From: Ancylostoma caninum
Taxonomy: Eukaryota; Nematoda; Chromadorea; Rhabditida; Ancylostomatidae
Length of the DNA: 64,000 nt
Assembly: GCA_037903475.1 (NCBI GenBank)
Contig: JBAJFG010000484.1
Span: 1,116,001-1,180,000, forward strand
Reading direction: 5' to 3'
The notes beneath the pieces were generated by a model, which did not search any database, was not told the origin of the DNA, and saw nothing but the letters and a program-made list of their open reading frames with translations. The position numbers and the translations under genes are program-made. Shown here one piece after another: positions 50,001 through 61,339 of this stretch (position 1 is the stretch's first letter; each line of letters opens with the position of its first letter).

Positions 50001-51789
50001 AGTTGTTCGCTAGTGAGATCCTTAGTGAGGCCACAATTTTACTAGAAATTTACGCAGAAGATTGGTAACATCGTCGATTGGCCTTTACACCAAGGATAAA
50101 AATTAGGTTCAGCGGCTTCTGGGATACCTAATTATTCGCAGACCCTTAGCCACCTTAATCTGCTTTATTTCCTTTAGATGATCTGGCCAAATCCAGAAAC
50201 CAATAAACAAATTCAGGAGTCTGTCCTGTAAATGCCGAAGTTGAGCAGCAGACCACCACTAGTCCTCCACCTGAGTCTTCCACTGCCACAAGCAATGGGT
50301 TAGATCGGACAACAAGGAGAACTCCGAGGCCTCCACCACGGGATGCTAAAGGGATTTTGTTGTGGTGCTCATTCGGATGCTGCGCAAGATATGGGATCAC
50401 GCTGTTTTCAGGATCGGGTTGTTGGTGTCCGTTCTTGTGCTTTTGAACGAGACTGTTGATAAAAGCTTTGCAGTAACTTAGTCACGACAATTCGAGAGCA
50501 ACTCTGTCACGGAAAAATTAGTCACGTTTTTCATGAGAACTCTTTTGAGGATAAGCCGAAGAGGAGATGTGCCGTGAAAAAGAATGAGAGTAAAGGTGCG
50601 GAGAAAGCATTCTTCTTATGAATATCTTCTTAGTGGAAAATACACATACAACAGTAAATCCTAACCTAGGTAGCCTCTGTAATTCGAGAAAGGTCACTCC
50701 AAGACGATGATATTTGAATGGACAGAGTCCTAAGAACGGAAAAAGAGAGAACAAAAAGAAAATGATTGTTCGAAGACCAGCAAATTCTTTAATTCGATAT
50801 GCTGGCTGGGGTAGATCCAGTACAGAAGTGGTAAGAAATTGAAGTAAAAACGACATCAAAATATCAAAACAACATGTAAATATGCAGAGGCAGTGTGAGG
50901 TCCACCGCCACCAAGACTTTAGAGAACTTCATAGAGGTTTACCCGACCTTGTTCATTGAGAGGCTCTCTAAGAAAAAATTGCCTTGTGCAGTTGGGAAGA
51001 CAATTCCAATCAAAGAATAAGCTGTTTAAGATAAATGTTTGAGAGAAATTCGTACCTTCGAGTCATCAGGCGAAAATTGTGCTGTAGTAATCTCTTGCCA
51101 ACTTAGGGAGTCTTTCAAGCATCGTTCGTGAAGAAATTCGAGTGGATCAGAACGGTAAACCTGAAGGAAGATGTGTAAAGGATATTTCGACACGGATAAA
51201 ATCCTCTAGAAACACAATTTCATCCGGAGATTATCGACTCACACAAAAATGCGCTCCTTTACCACAAACCAGGAAAAATGCTCCAAATGGTGAAAATATG
51301 CAGTGACGAAGATCGTAATCATAGTCGTTTACTACTTCTTTGAGAAACTTTGGAATGTTTCGTTTGAAGAACATAAACTCATCATAGTAACTTGTAGTGA
51401 CCTGGAATTATGTAGGATGGTATATCCGGAGAAGTTTCGGGCCAACAGTTAGCTTCAGGATTAGTCTAGCAAAAATCAAGGATAACGAGAAAGTAAATAG
51501 TTGAAATAATGGGAAAAGTACCAAAGGTTCCCAGTTCCACCAAGCGTAAACACCTTTCAAATGTCGCTTCCACAATATTTTGTCACGCATCACATGCCTC
51601 CAGTGCACGGACACAGCACCGCACGAAACAAGATCCTGAATTCGTGCAGAAGTCGTGCACGTCACGTTTCCTTCAAGAAAAGGCAGCAAAATGCTCAAAA
51701 AATCAGCTGCTCACTCGATAAGAGAGTTCACGATACACATTCAGGAGAAGTTCGTATGGTATGTTGTCCCACGATAAATCAGGTGGCAT
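40642..51789 (-). CDS. fbxw5: F-box/WD40 protein, FBXW5-like ubiquitin-ligase substrate receptor (14 exons, 524 aa)
   Basis: Exons right to left: 51715-51789, 51522-51635, 51243-51401, 51056-51160, 45487-45544, 44958-45076, 44617-44684, 42454-42562, 42236-42386, 41998-42169, 41823-41930, 41044-41092, 40875-40990, 40642-40813; 525 codons with TGA, every phase consistent. The N-terminus carries an F-box (about residues 7-55: LPYELL-like IPYELLLNVYREL, then VSVHWRHVMRDKILWKRH). Then come YYDEF, WD-type strands (CIFSPFGAFFL; TAQFSPDDSK; GSGELAVFSI), a coiled-coil-like Leu/Glu segment and C-terminal repeats (VITNIAISVDKKQLFVSY; EEVHIWARRHG; NNTLITASQNYLAVWS). The order and spacing match human FBXW5 along the whole length, which is why the two distant halves are joined. 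FBXW5 acts in SCF and CUL4-DDB1 ligases. The 5.5-kb intron 4 contains an antisense protease gene; intron 7 contains nested transposons. The ATG at 51789 follows a good acceptor (TTTCATTGTAG). Confidence 0.85.
42921..43013. repeat. Purine-rich G/A low-complexity tract
   Basis: About 90 bases almost wholly G and A, including a G run at 42949-42958. Together with the G14 run at 42739-42752 it lies upstream of the FBXW5 exon at 42454-42562. It translates to a spurious proline-rich ORF on the minus strand. Confidence 0.9.
43136..44338. mobile_element. 1.2-kb TIR element with about 130-145 bp inverted termini
   Basis: Bases 43136-43281 and the reverse complement of 44210-44338 align for nearly their whole length: TACAGTC...GGTCCGGCAGC at the ends, then TATTAATGAGCTATAAATC and ACAATTTTAGTCCATAGTAG. 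The inner part has no transposase but holds a tRNA-derived SINE (43736-44071). The element lies in intron 7 of the FBXW5-like gene. Confidence 0.85.
43736..44071 (-). mobile_element. tRNA-derived SINE, copy A
   Basis: A roughly 335-bp unit near-identical (about 95% by eye) to 53327-53668. Read on the minus strand it contains two successive tRNA-like modules. One has an A-box-like TAGCTCAGTGTG and a B-box-like GGATCGAATCC. The other has TGGCTCAGTGG and GGTTCCACTCC. These are internal RNA polymerase III promoter elements. This copy is inserted inside the 1.2-kb TIR element. Confidence 0.75.
44761..44781. repeat. (TTAT)n microsatellite
   Basis: Five TTAT units in an intron of the FBXW5-like gene, next to the exon at 44617-44684. 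Confidence 0.9.
47015..47081. repeat. (CT)n microsatellite
   Basis: A CT-rich dinucleotide tract of about 67 bases with a few interruptions, 150 bp upstream of the protease start codon. It translates to a spurious Arg-Glu repeat on the minus strand. Confidence 0.95.
47232..49976 (+). CDS. Secreted trypsin-like serine protease, nematode S1 family (8 exons, 296 aa)
   Basis: Exons: 47232-47358, 47637-47732, 47800-47914, 48013-48112, 48193-48355, 48669-48769, 48839-48941, 49891-49976; 297 codons with TAA, all in phase. The first 16 residues form a signal peptide (MPVPFWLLLFPAVISA). The catalytic triad is intact: H106 in TAAHC, D161 in DVAIVAL and S237 in GDSGGP. The N-terminal ENQMLKEECG and the C-terminal VRNYLDWIC fit the nematode-expanded trypsin-like (DUF316-type) family. 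The second exon begins after TGTTGAG because the longer reading meets a stop. The last intron is 949 bp and carries repeats, so the final exon is easily missed; without it the barrel would lack its C-terminal helix. The whole gene lies inside intron 4 of the FBXW5-like gene on the opposite strand. The substrate is unknown; Asp or other S1-pocket identity was not assigned. Confidence 0.88.
49061..49610 (+). repeat. Cluster of dispersed repeat units in the last protease intron
   Basis: Sequences resembling TTACCCATGG(T/C)AAACGTAT recur at about 49083, 49380 and 49540. The stretch 49357-49447 matches the minus strand of 19970-20105. This looks like several degraded copies of one interspersed family. 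Confidence 0.55.
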
Positions 51790-52466
51790 TGTCCTGCGAT
51801 CTACAATGAAATTCTTTCTTCGAAAGTTATTGTGGAGCTGAATCGACATGGAAAAGCAAAGAAATGTGAAAGGTTAAGTTGAAAAGGATGGATTGGCATG
51901 TTGGATCGGATCGATATCGCACAGCTGCTCCTCGGCTGGCGCTCTTAACTTTCGCTATTGACACAATAAGAACAAACAAAAATAGTGGAGTCCGTAGCGA
52001 GTTCAGGATCGGAGATATCGTAAGGATACCGAAAAGGTTGGATTAAATCTTTGAAATAATTAAATAATTTTCCTATCTCAGGAAGGGTCCGCAGGAAAAT
52101 ATGGATCACCCACAGTCCAAGACTAAGCCAGTATGTATCACTGGAAAAGTAATGTTAGATGTTAAAATCATGAAAAATTGACCTTCCGTAGTTTTCAAAT
52201 GGATTTTCTGACAGCAGAAACATTCTTCTATCCTTTTTTTTTCTCCCTTAGTTGAAGTATCGGCACATTGCAGTTTTTGAAACTTATGCTAGCCTATGCT
52301 AATTTTCTGCCATGCATACGCCTCAGGCCACTTCGATCATGTCGGATTCCAAGAAAACGAACGACAGAAGCCTTGAGATCTCAAGCAAGGCAGAGCACTC
52401 TAATTCGACGGCCTCAGGCCTCGTTGTTAGAAAGGTGAAACGCTGAAAGTGGCTGAATACACATAC

Positions 52467-52730
52467 AGTGGACGTCAATGACGGTGGCCCATCCGCGGCC
52501 TCGAGAAGGACGCCGCGCAACCGCGCCGCGTGCACCGGGATCGGTATTGTCTGCCGGAATGCTATTCCTAGGCGCTTTTCTTCCCGATTCCGTCGAAAAT
52601 CCTTAAAATGGGTGGGGAAGCTGCTAGAAATAGCATAATAGCGGCAGGAGATATTTGTTATGGCGCGCGGCGCGGTTGCAGGGCGTCCTTCTCGAGGCCG
52701 CGGATAGGCCACCGTCATTGACGTCCACTA
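52467..52730. mobile_element. GC-rich MITE, family 1 copy 1
   Basis: The termini form an inverted repeat of about 65-70 bp (AGTGGACGTCAATGACGGTG at the left end and its complement at the right). The core contains TTCCTAGGCGCTTTTCTTCCC, also found in the copy at 59387-59659. No coding capacity. Confidence 0.85.
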
Positions 52731-53074
52731 TGCTCACAAAAGGGAAAGAAGCCAATTCCTCATGGGGGACGCAGTTTCCACGGTAGTGGATAGGCCGGAA
52801 ATGTACTCAGGCTGAGATGATGAGCGTCAGTTCAACGAATGCAGATCCTAACCAACAGAAAATGCCTACAAAATGCCTTGTGTCCTTCAATGTGGGACTG
52901 TTGTGTAGCACTGTTATTCCGTTATGCCAGAACAATGCAGCTATAAGATCTCATCGCAATCAGATTTGCATACCTGGTTTCCTCCCCTAAAAAAATATTC
53001 CGCCGTCATCAGTGGGGGCTTGATCTTAGCCCATCTACACTTTTCAACTCCTCGGGTTTTCGCTGAACGTCACA

Positions 53075-53109
53075 ATTCATTCATTCATTCACTCATTCAT
53101 TCATTCATT
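53075..53109. repeat. (ATTC)n microsatellite
   Basis: Eight or nine ATTC-type tetranucleotides with one ACTC variant. Confidence 0.9.
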
Positions 53110-53326
53110 TACCACGTTTCTTAAGGAGAACGTGTGAGAGTTTAAACAACACAGATGCGCATTTCACAGGAATACACATTTTCAAATCATCAATGGATCG
53201 AGTACTTTGGCAGACATAATACGCTTGAACTTTCCGAAAGATGGAGCAATTATGATATCCTTGGTTTAAATCTATTCATTACAATTTACAAATAATTCAT
53301 TTATTACAATTTACCCTACAAGTCAC

Positions 53327-53668
53327 AAACGTTGCCGGATGCCTTCCTGGACTACCCAAACGAGATCACGGGGGACGTTCCAAGCAGTGAACCCCAAACA
53401 CTGCGATACTTAACTCTGGATCTCCAACGGAGTGGAACCAGCGATAGGGACAGATTGCAATCTGCCACTCAAACCACTGAGCCATCCAGGCTACTTTTTA
53501 TGTTGGAGTTTGTTAGATAACTGCAGCAGTCGTAGGCAGCATACTATATGTATTTACAAAACGGAGGCACAGGGTAGGATTCGATCCCCTGACCGCCACA
53601 ACGTCGGTCATTCGCGCAACCCACTGAGCTATGCGCGCACGACATGGCAACATACAAATGTGTGTCCA
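53327..53668 (-). mobile_element. tRNA-derived SINE, copy B
   Basis: Near-identical to 43736-44071. On the minus strand, module 1 (53563-53640) carries TAGCTCAGTGG (A box) and GGATCGAATCC (B-box-like, one mismatch). Module 2 (about 53418-53493) carries TGGCTCAGTGG and GGTTCCACTCC. The two tandem tRNA-like heads make it a dimeric tRNA SINE. No A-rich tail or target-site duplication was delimited. Confidence 0.75.
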
Positions 53669-54930
53669 TTCTTACCGTAATTTATCTTAGAAAATTATGC
53701 AAAACGACGAATGACAGAGTGACATGAAGCAATTCTTTGCAACGCAGTAGATAAGAAAATTCATTTCATAGGCTCTACATAATTAACTGCTACAGAGTGA
53801 AAATCAAACCCATATAACATATTTCTAACCGCAGATACACTGCCGTACCTAAAATAGTTCCCTGAGAAGCGTTTCTCCTCTTCCTCCACTAGTGCTTCTA
53901 CAATGAACCTATCGCTGAGAGGTTTCCTGAGTGAGACTGCATGCCTCATAACAAAATCTAAATCCACAGTTCAAAAATACACCGTATACCCGTTGTCAAC
54001 AGATTCATCATGTGCAATTTTGTGCGCGTTTTCAAACTTGGCGCCGCTTTGGCATTGGTCCATGGGGCGCGCCTTTCGCAGCCGGTTGTAGATTTAGATA
54101 TACGGTATACGAGTCGGTATACGTGTGAGCTTGCCGCTCTCTTCAGGCAATGCAACAAAAAGGTCAGCTTAGAGGAAAATTTTAATGAGGGAGAAGGCAC
54201 GTCGAGCTGAAAAGTGCGCGCGGTCCTAAGTGGAAAAAGTGGGAGATCAAGTGGTGACGTGGTTTGTTCAAATCCACTTCCCTCATGCTTTTTGGTGTTA
54301 TTACATCCAGTTCCATGTGACAGGCTATTCGTACCATGATGGAAATTCATTCGTTCCCTAGAAGATCCTATAATAGCACTATTCAGAGTGTACTCGTTAT
54401 TTGGTAACAGCAAATGAGTTCAAAAACTTCAGATTTGCGCGCTGTTCAACGACGAGTTAGGGCGGATATGTTGCAGAATTCACTAATTTCATGTGCTTAT
54501 GCTTTTCTGGAGCAGGTCTAACATTAAGGTGATACATGACACCCGTAAAATTCTCAGTAGGTTTTATTCTGGTGCACTGTTGATTTGGTCCATTTTCCGG
54601 ATAAAGGGTATATTTCTTTGTCATTTTTAGGTATAAAACAAAAGAGGACCACTTGTTTAGGCCATTTTGGGTGCTCTTGAAAAATTATGTTGATGTAGCT
54701 AAACTTTAGTTTCCGCCTAGATTTTTGTATTGATCGAAAATTCAAATGTTCATACTGTATCGTCTGGTGTGTCCCAGTCTGCGTTTTCACCCAGCATCTA
54801 CAGTCAGTTGCCCATCTCGCTGTCGCGTGTAATGATCGCTGATCCACTACAGGTTGATTCACCCTTACTCTTTTCATTTTTTAAGCTTTGAATCGCCTTT
54901 AATGTTGCCTAGGTGTTTTTAGAATATTTT

Positions 54931-55322
54931 AGTGTGCCCATATTCAAATTTGGCGCGCTGCCTGTGCACTCCTATCTGTAGTGAAAATATGTGACAGAAG
55001 CTTCGCATTCTCCGAGATCTGCTTCTGATGCTTCATTGTTTCTATTTTCTATGTCTCTTTCTATTTTCTTTTTTATTTAGGTTCTCTATGTTAAGATAGC
55101 TTTGGTGTGCACCAGGGGTAATTTTTTCGATGTGCTACGGTACGTTCCAAACGCGGCAACAGTTGTTTAACCGTGCGGGTAACGTGCTTTTCTCTCATTC
55201 CTCTCTAGTTGGTGCACACTTTCCCGCGTTCTTTTTCTCTGCTGTCTTTCCAACTAGCGTACATGCTGAAACGCATTATAGTATGCTCGCATTCAAATCT
55301 GGCGCGCTTGCGGCACGCCTCT
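54931..55322 (+). repeat. Degraded direct repeat, 348-bp period
   Basis: AGTGTGCCCATATTCAAATT at 54931 and GTATGCTCGCATTCAAATCT at 55281 begin similar stretches of about 45 bp, both continuing TGGCGCGCTTGC-like. They sit just upstream of the next gene and may be remnants of one duplicated element. Confidence 0.45.
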
Positions 55323-55505
55323 GTTTGCAGGTGGAAATAACGTACTGGATCTTTGCTAGCGTTTTTAATTTCTTTGTTATACCTTCTTGCAGAAGCATGT
55401 AATTAACCTTTAGTTATGTCCTATATGTTATAGTAGCGAGAGTAGTGTGTGGTAGCGCTAACAATTCGCAACTATTTCGTATCTACTATATGGATACCAG
55501 TCGGT

Positions 55506-55517
55506 CGCTTGTTTCAG
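55506..55517 (+). promoter_or_regulatory. Splice acceptor before the start of the large plus-strand gene
   Basis: CGCTTGTTTCAG ends 23 bases before the ATG at 55541 and matches the nematode consensus. Spliced-leader addition is likely; a 5' UTR intron is the alternative. Confidence 0.45.
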
Positions 55518-55540
55518 GATCTCTCTGAATATTCGAAACT

Positions 55541-58500
55541 ATGGGTCGTGCGAAGAAGAACCGCAAACCGTCTGCTGCTACTTCGATGACTGTAATTGTC
55601 GAAGAGGCTGTCGAGGCACCACCAGCCCCAGCAATTACTGTGGAGGAAGACCGCCCCAGGCCTAGGAGACTTGTAGACGCTATTGGCGTTTATTTTGACG
55701 CTAATGCTCTGCTGGCTATAAGGCATCGGGAAATGAATGAGGTCATTCTGTCGATTTATATAGGATTTAAACAATGTGTGGTGTAAGGATCGTACTGTTT
55801 TAGCTTCGGGCCTGTGTCAATTACGTGATGGCTGGTCTTTACCTAAAATACGCGGAAAGAAGCCCCGAAGAAGATGTCTGCCCGGATTTAATGCGTAAAC
55901 TGCTGGAAATGTTGGGAGAGTGGTTCATGGTTCCTGATTACTTGCTAAAGGTAAATTTACTCAGCTTCAGTTGTAGCCACTCTATTTTTGAGACAGCGTG
56001 CTGCCTACAGATCTGTTACCAGTCGTCGACTTCTCAGCCGCTGCATGTTTCACTTCAGAATTTCACGCTTTAAGGAAACATATCTGATTTAGGATGTCTC
56101 GGCCAGTGCTACCCCCGAGGAAGAAAACAGGAGAGTTCGGGAGAGGATTTGGCCATCTTATATGAGCACTACTGCCAATGCTGCGAATGAAGTGTTGAGA
56201 TGTTGTGCAGAGGTGCGGCAACAGCTCTCAATAAATTTGTGTTAAAAATGCGCTTCCAGGCTTTTTCCTGCCTTCGTGAAAGAACGAACGATGCTACTGT
56301 CCCCTGTCCTTTCTTTCCGCACGGTACTGATGATATGGTTGCGAAGGACAGCGTGAAAGGTTAGTTCATTTTTTTATTTGGCTAAACTGTTATAGCCAAG
56401 TACTGCTCAATTTTGTATTTGCTGGTTCGAATGTACAGGGAGTGTCATTCACGAATGCACCTCATTCGGCCTGGAACGCCGCACAACCCATGCGGCGCGG
56501 GTGGCGCAGCACCCGACATCCAAAGCGCCCAGCCGCGCCGCGGGGGTGGTGCGGCGCTCCAGGCTGAAGGATGTGCAAACGTGATTAACGCTCCCTGTAC
56601 TTATGATGCTGCCACTATTACAGTACTTTTACAGATCTAAAAACATCACAAAAGTTATTTTGGCTGAAACATTTTACTCGTGAAGGGGAGGGGAGGGATT
56701 TGAGGTGCTGATTACGAATATCGTATCCATTTCGTACCGTTATCCCATTTTTGTAGCATTACGGTAAGTAAATGGTAATTAGACGGTGGGTGCCGTATCT
56801 CACAGAATCTCTTCTACATACTTTCGTTCAGAAATGTCATTTAATACGCTGGTTACGATTGTTAAGGTAATTTTTCATGGCACTGCCATTTTCTCAACGA
56901 AATCGATATTTTCTGTCAACTTCATATTGTCTTACTGCATCCTGACTGTGATTATTATCGTCAATTCATCGTTTCAGCTGGTGACAATGCTGCAATGCGC
57001 AAATTGTTGCGTGACAGCATCACAATTCGTGCCGGACATGCCTACACTGTCCATATAGACCAGTGTTTGAGGAAGGGCGACCATGAGAAAGGATACAAGT
57101 ACTCAGTTTTGGCTATTCAGGCAATGGGTTAGTTCCTTGTTACAAGGATATCAGCGAGGAGTTGAATTCGGTTTAAAGTCTGAACTGACAACGTCTTACC
57201 TTACAGCCAAGGTCTTCCTGAGAAATCCTGTCCTTCGTCACCGAACTGTTGCCGGCATGCTCGTGAAAAGGTGGATCAGCACCCTAAGTATCTTCGTAGC
57301 TGGGATTACCGACAAGGTCGGTTGCGCGCAGACTTCGGTAAGTGTTATGTTTTCAGTGTACTACATCTTCTCCTTTTTCTTCTTTAGCGTTTGTCCCATT
57401 TGGTAGCGGAGTCATCTTTGGAGGTCCGTTAACGCCATTTAGCCCTGTCGCGCGCGTGGTTCGTGTAGATTCAAGCTAGCTTAAGATCGGCGTGAAGTGT
57501 GTCAAGTCAGCGTTGCTTTGGTCAACCTTCTGGCCGTTTGCCGGGAACTGCGAGATCAAATCCGAGTTTTTTTCCCTCCTCGGCACGCAAAACGTGGCTG
57601 TACCATCGCAGACGAGATTCGCGAAGTTTATCAGATATCGCCGCTACGATTCCTGATGTCCTCGTTGCAGATTCGATTGAGCCGCGTTGCTCCAGCCATC
57701 CAGCGCAGCATCTTCATCTCCATAGCGCTGAAGCGACGTTCCACTTTCTTGGTCGCAGGCCAACATTCAGAGCCATAGAGAGCAACGGGCCGGACAACGG
57801 TACGATAGATCTTCGATTTCAGTCGGTCTGGGACCTTCTTGTCACACAGAACACCGGTCAACGAGTGCCACTTCCCTCAGGCGGAACGTCTACGCTTATG
57901 GTACCGGGCTGGTCCACGCTAGTTGTTAAATACTCCGTTTTCTTGACGTTAAGATATAGGCGGAATTGTGCAAGTCGGTCAGTCCAAGCTTATATCAGCC
58001 GCTCGAGTTCTTGCTTGTCTTCGGATGCGGAGTATGACGTCGTCAGCGTACAGCAGTCCACGGTGTGGGTTTCTGCAGATCCCGTGTTACAACATCCATC
58101 ACCACAGTGAGGAGGAGCGGAGACAGAGCAGTTCATTGGTCCACACCAACGGAAATAGGGAAATCCGTCGCCGTGCCGACTGCCGCCTGCACGTGACTTT
58201 TTGGGCTGGTGTAAAGAATCCGAACCCATTCGATAGGTTCTTCAGGGCCGCCATGCTGTTGAAGAGCGTACCAGATGACTTCATGGGGCACGCGGCCAAA
58301 TGCCTTTTCCAGATAAAGTAAGGCGAGATGTTTTGTTGTCTTTTGTTATCACGGTGCTTCTCGACCAAGAGATGTGCAGCATGTAGGGCATCGGTGCTGC
58401 CGCACCAGGCTACAAACCCGCACTGGTTAGTGGAGACCCGCACTATATCTCAAATCTCCTGTGGTCAATGACATTCTCAAAAACTTTCATGGTATGGGAC

Positions 58501-61290
58501 AGCAGGCGAATAGGTCGATAGTTATCACAGTCAGTGGGACTGCCTTTGCGCTTCCATATCGGAATTGTGGTGATTCGTATCCAATCCGAGGGTACTCTCT
58601 TTTCCGCCACTATCTGATTGAAGAGCCTCGCCAGCCAGTCGGCAGATCTCCAGCATTGTAGCTTCACAGATCCACTGCCACGTCATTCGTGTGTTGAGCA
58701 GAAGGATTTCCTTCCCCGTGTACGAGGGACTTATTTCTTAGAGGCGGTCCCAGATCGCCTCTCATGCGCTCGCTTTCCAGTCCTCAGAATGCGAGCTTTT
58801 GGCCAAATCCGACCTGCAGGATATAGCCAACATGAAGCATCAGCACATACCCACACGCGCGAGTGCGTGTTCACACTCACATACCGCCCATATGAGTCGA
58901 ATCCAGTGTTGTCGAACTAAGGAGTCCATCCCATAGATCTACCCGCGTCGCAGGGCAAGAGCATGGTTGCTTTTGGTCCGCGGTAAACCTCCTATCCACC
59001 AGCCGTGGTCGCACCACGTAGCCTCGCAGCAAATCGGCTGGGATCCCTCGTAGAAGGGAGTTCCATGGTTTCGGTGTACTACATATTATCTTTTTTTTTT
59101 TTGCACGACAAAGCAACTTTTCTGTAGGTGGCTCTATTGTCCGATTTTTAGGTTGACAAAGATAGCCTGAATGAACTTTCCAAGTTCAATGAGTCGATCA
59201 AAGACGTGCTTTACATAGGTGCGATAGCTTTACTTGTTCGATAACACTAATCATTTTTCTTTCACTATTTGAAAGTTTCGGATTCCAGAACGTTCTGAAA
59301 TGTTGCTTTTGCAATAACGTGACATAACCATTATTTTTGTTCAAAGTAAACGAATGAGAACAATGGATTGTAGTTTGCAATTAATATACAATGAACATCG
59401 ATGGCGGTGGCTCTTTCGCGGCATCGAGAAAAACGTCGCGCAACCTCGCTGCACGCCGGAGTCGATGTCGCCTGCCTCCAAAATTTTATTCCTAGGCGCT
59501 TTTCTTCCCTATTTGGTGACCCTTTCCTGTATCGGGTAGAAAAGTTGCTTGAAATAGCATAACGGCAGCAGACCACATCGATTCCGGCGCGCGCAGCGCG
59601 GTTGCGCGGCGTCCTTCGCGGGACCGCGGAATGGACAATGCCATCGACGCTCACTGTAAATCCGTTGGTTGACTATGATAGTATTTCTTTCATTTGCAGG
59701 CGACATGAGGTTAAATGACCTGTGGTTCCATAAGCATCATCTCGAATGTCGCCGACTTGCAATGCTGCATTGTAAACACGTCATGCTAAGGTGGCCATCT
59801 ATATTATTCAATTACATTTCTTCGAGCTGCTTGTAACTTTTTTTTGTGACAGCGTCAAAACTATGGAAACCCCTTGAGGTATATATTGCTTCACGGTTAA
59901 TATAATTATAGACTGTTTTAACGAATGGAAATCCAGCGCTGGACAGATATGGGGGACGTCAATCACGATTGCACCCCTCCCTAGCTTAGAGCGTAGCATC
60001 ATCCACGTATGTGGCGACACCAGTGATCCATAGCGCTCGGCCGCTTCGCATAGGTGTCGCGGCGCTCCAGGCTGCGGGAGATGCAATTGTGATTCTCCCC
60101 CTACGAGGACAACTCGACCTCATTCATATTCAAAGGCAGCACTCACGAAAATTTTTTGGTCGAAGATTGCGGTATATTGGCGTTTTTTAGGGACGACGAA
60201 CTTATTGACAACGATGAAGTAGCGTGAAACCCGCGAAAAACAGAGAACAATGGCGGTATTCCATGTGTGTCCACAGCGCGGACGAGTGTCCGTGATGGGT
60301 CCCGCCACGAAACCCTACAAATGGTGCGAACTCCATAAACGAGCCTCCGCTGAACCACAAGCGCACACCTTGTCAACAACGTTAGCTGGCGCGACGAAAC
60401 CTTAATGTTCCGAACAGCAGATTGTCCACGGCAGTATCATCGCAGGTAGGCGGACATCCACGGTGTTCAACTTACTGTTGCCATTGTCCAGCAGCACGCT
60501 ACATGGTAAGCAAATTATTTTAGAAGTGAGAATTTCCGTGAGTGCTGCCTTTAAGTTCTACATGTACAGGAAACTCCAAACGGGGACGCGCAAGGGGCAG
60601 AACCGCGGTGCGGCTCTCTTGGGCGGGGATACAGGCGCTGTGAATCTCCGGCGGAAGCAGACAACCAGAGCCAGCATGCAGAACCCCTGTGTCTCTGCCC
60701 AAGAGAGCCGCGACGCGCCTCCACCCTTTGCCTGCGTCCGTTTGAAGTTTCCTATACATACGTGCATAATGAAACTGCCCGCGAAGCGAAATACTCCAAT
60801 CACATAACATTGGTGCAGCCCCATTCATCTAAAACTTCGCAGTTTATTTTTAGGACTGCTGTTACCACAGCAGTATTAGCAAGGTACTATGAGCAAACAA
60901 GTTCTTCTGTACTCTTCTCAGCATTTTTATTTTCCGGTGTGCCAACTTCACAAGAGTATATGCTGATGACGACAACGTTGACATCAACAACCCAGCAACC
61001 CCTCTGCCGGAGAGAATGACCGTCTCCGCGATAGATGTGTGTCTCACCGCTGCTGCTGCTGAAAAGGTTGCCGATGTGTACTCACTTCGCGCTAGGGATA
61101 CTGGTGAGTGTTAATATATCAGACTTACTGTACTGTTACTGCTTCCATTGTAGCCGGAACGGGTTCTTTCCAGTTTACAGAGATCCTGCGGGACCCAAAT
61201 TTGACACAGCAATGGAGGACATGGAGATAGCGCGCGTCATGTATTCTCAAGTAGGTTTTGGTTCTACATTGAATTGTTCACTTCGAGGGT

Positions 61291-61339
<49 letters not shown>

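Larger units (their letters stand above)
51790..55540. other. Divergent intergenic region between the FBXW5-like gene and the large plus-strand gene
   Basis: It should include both promoters. It holds a MITE, an (ATTC)n tract, a SINE and a degraded direct repeat. A minus-strand ORF at 54554-54877 (107 codons) has no domain or splice support. No gene is called here. Confidence 0.5.

Noticed and set aside
54554..54877. 107-codon minus-strand ORF, considered as a transposase remnant.
   Set aside because: No catalytic motif, no terminal inverted repeats around it and no recognisable similarity.
57388..57423. In-phase 12-codon exon of the large plus-strand gene with a good acceptor and donor.
   Set aside because: Its reverse complement is the C-terminal end (DKR and upstream) of the antisense reverse transcriptase, inside the target-site duplication. 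The gene stays in frame without it.
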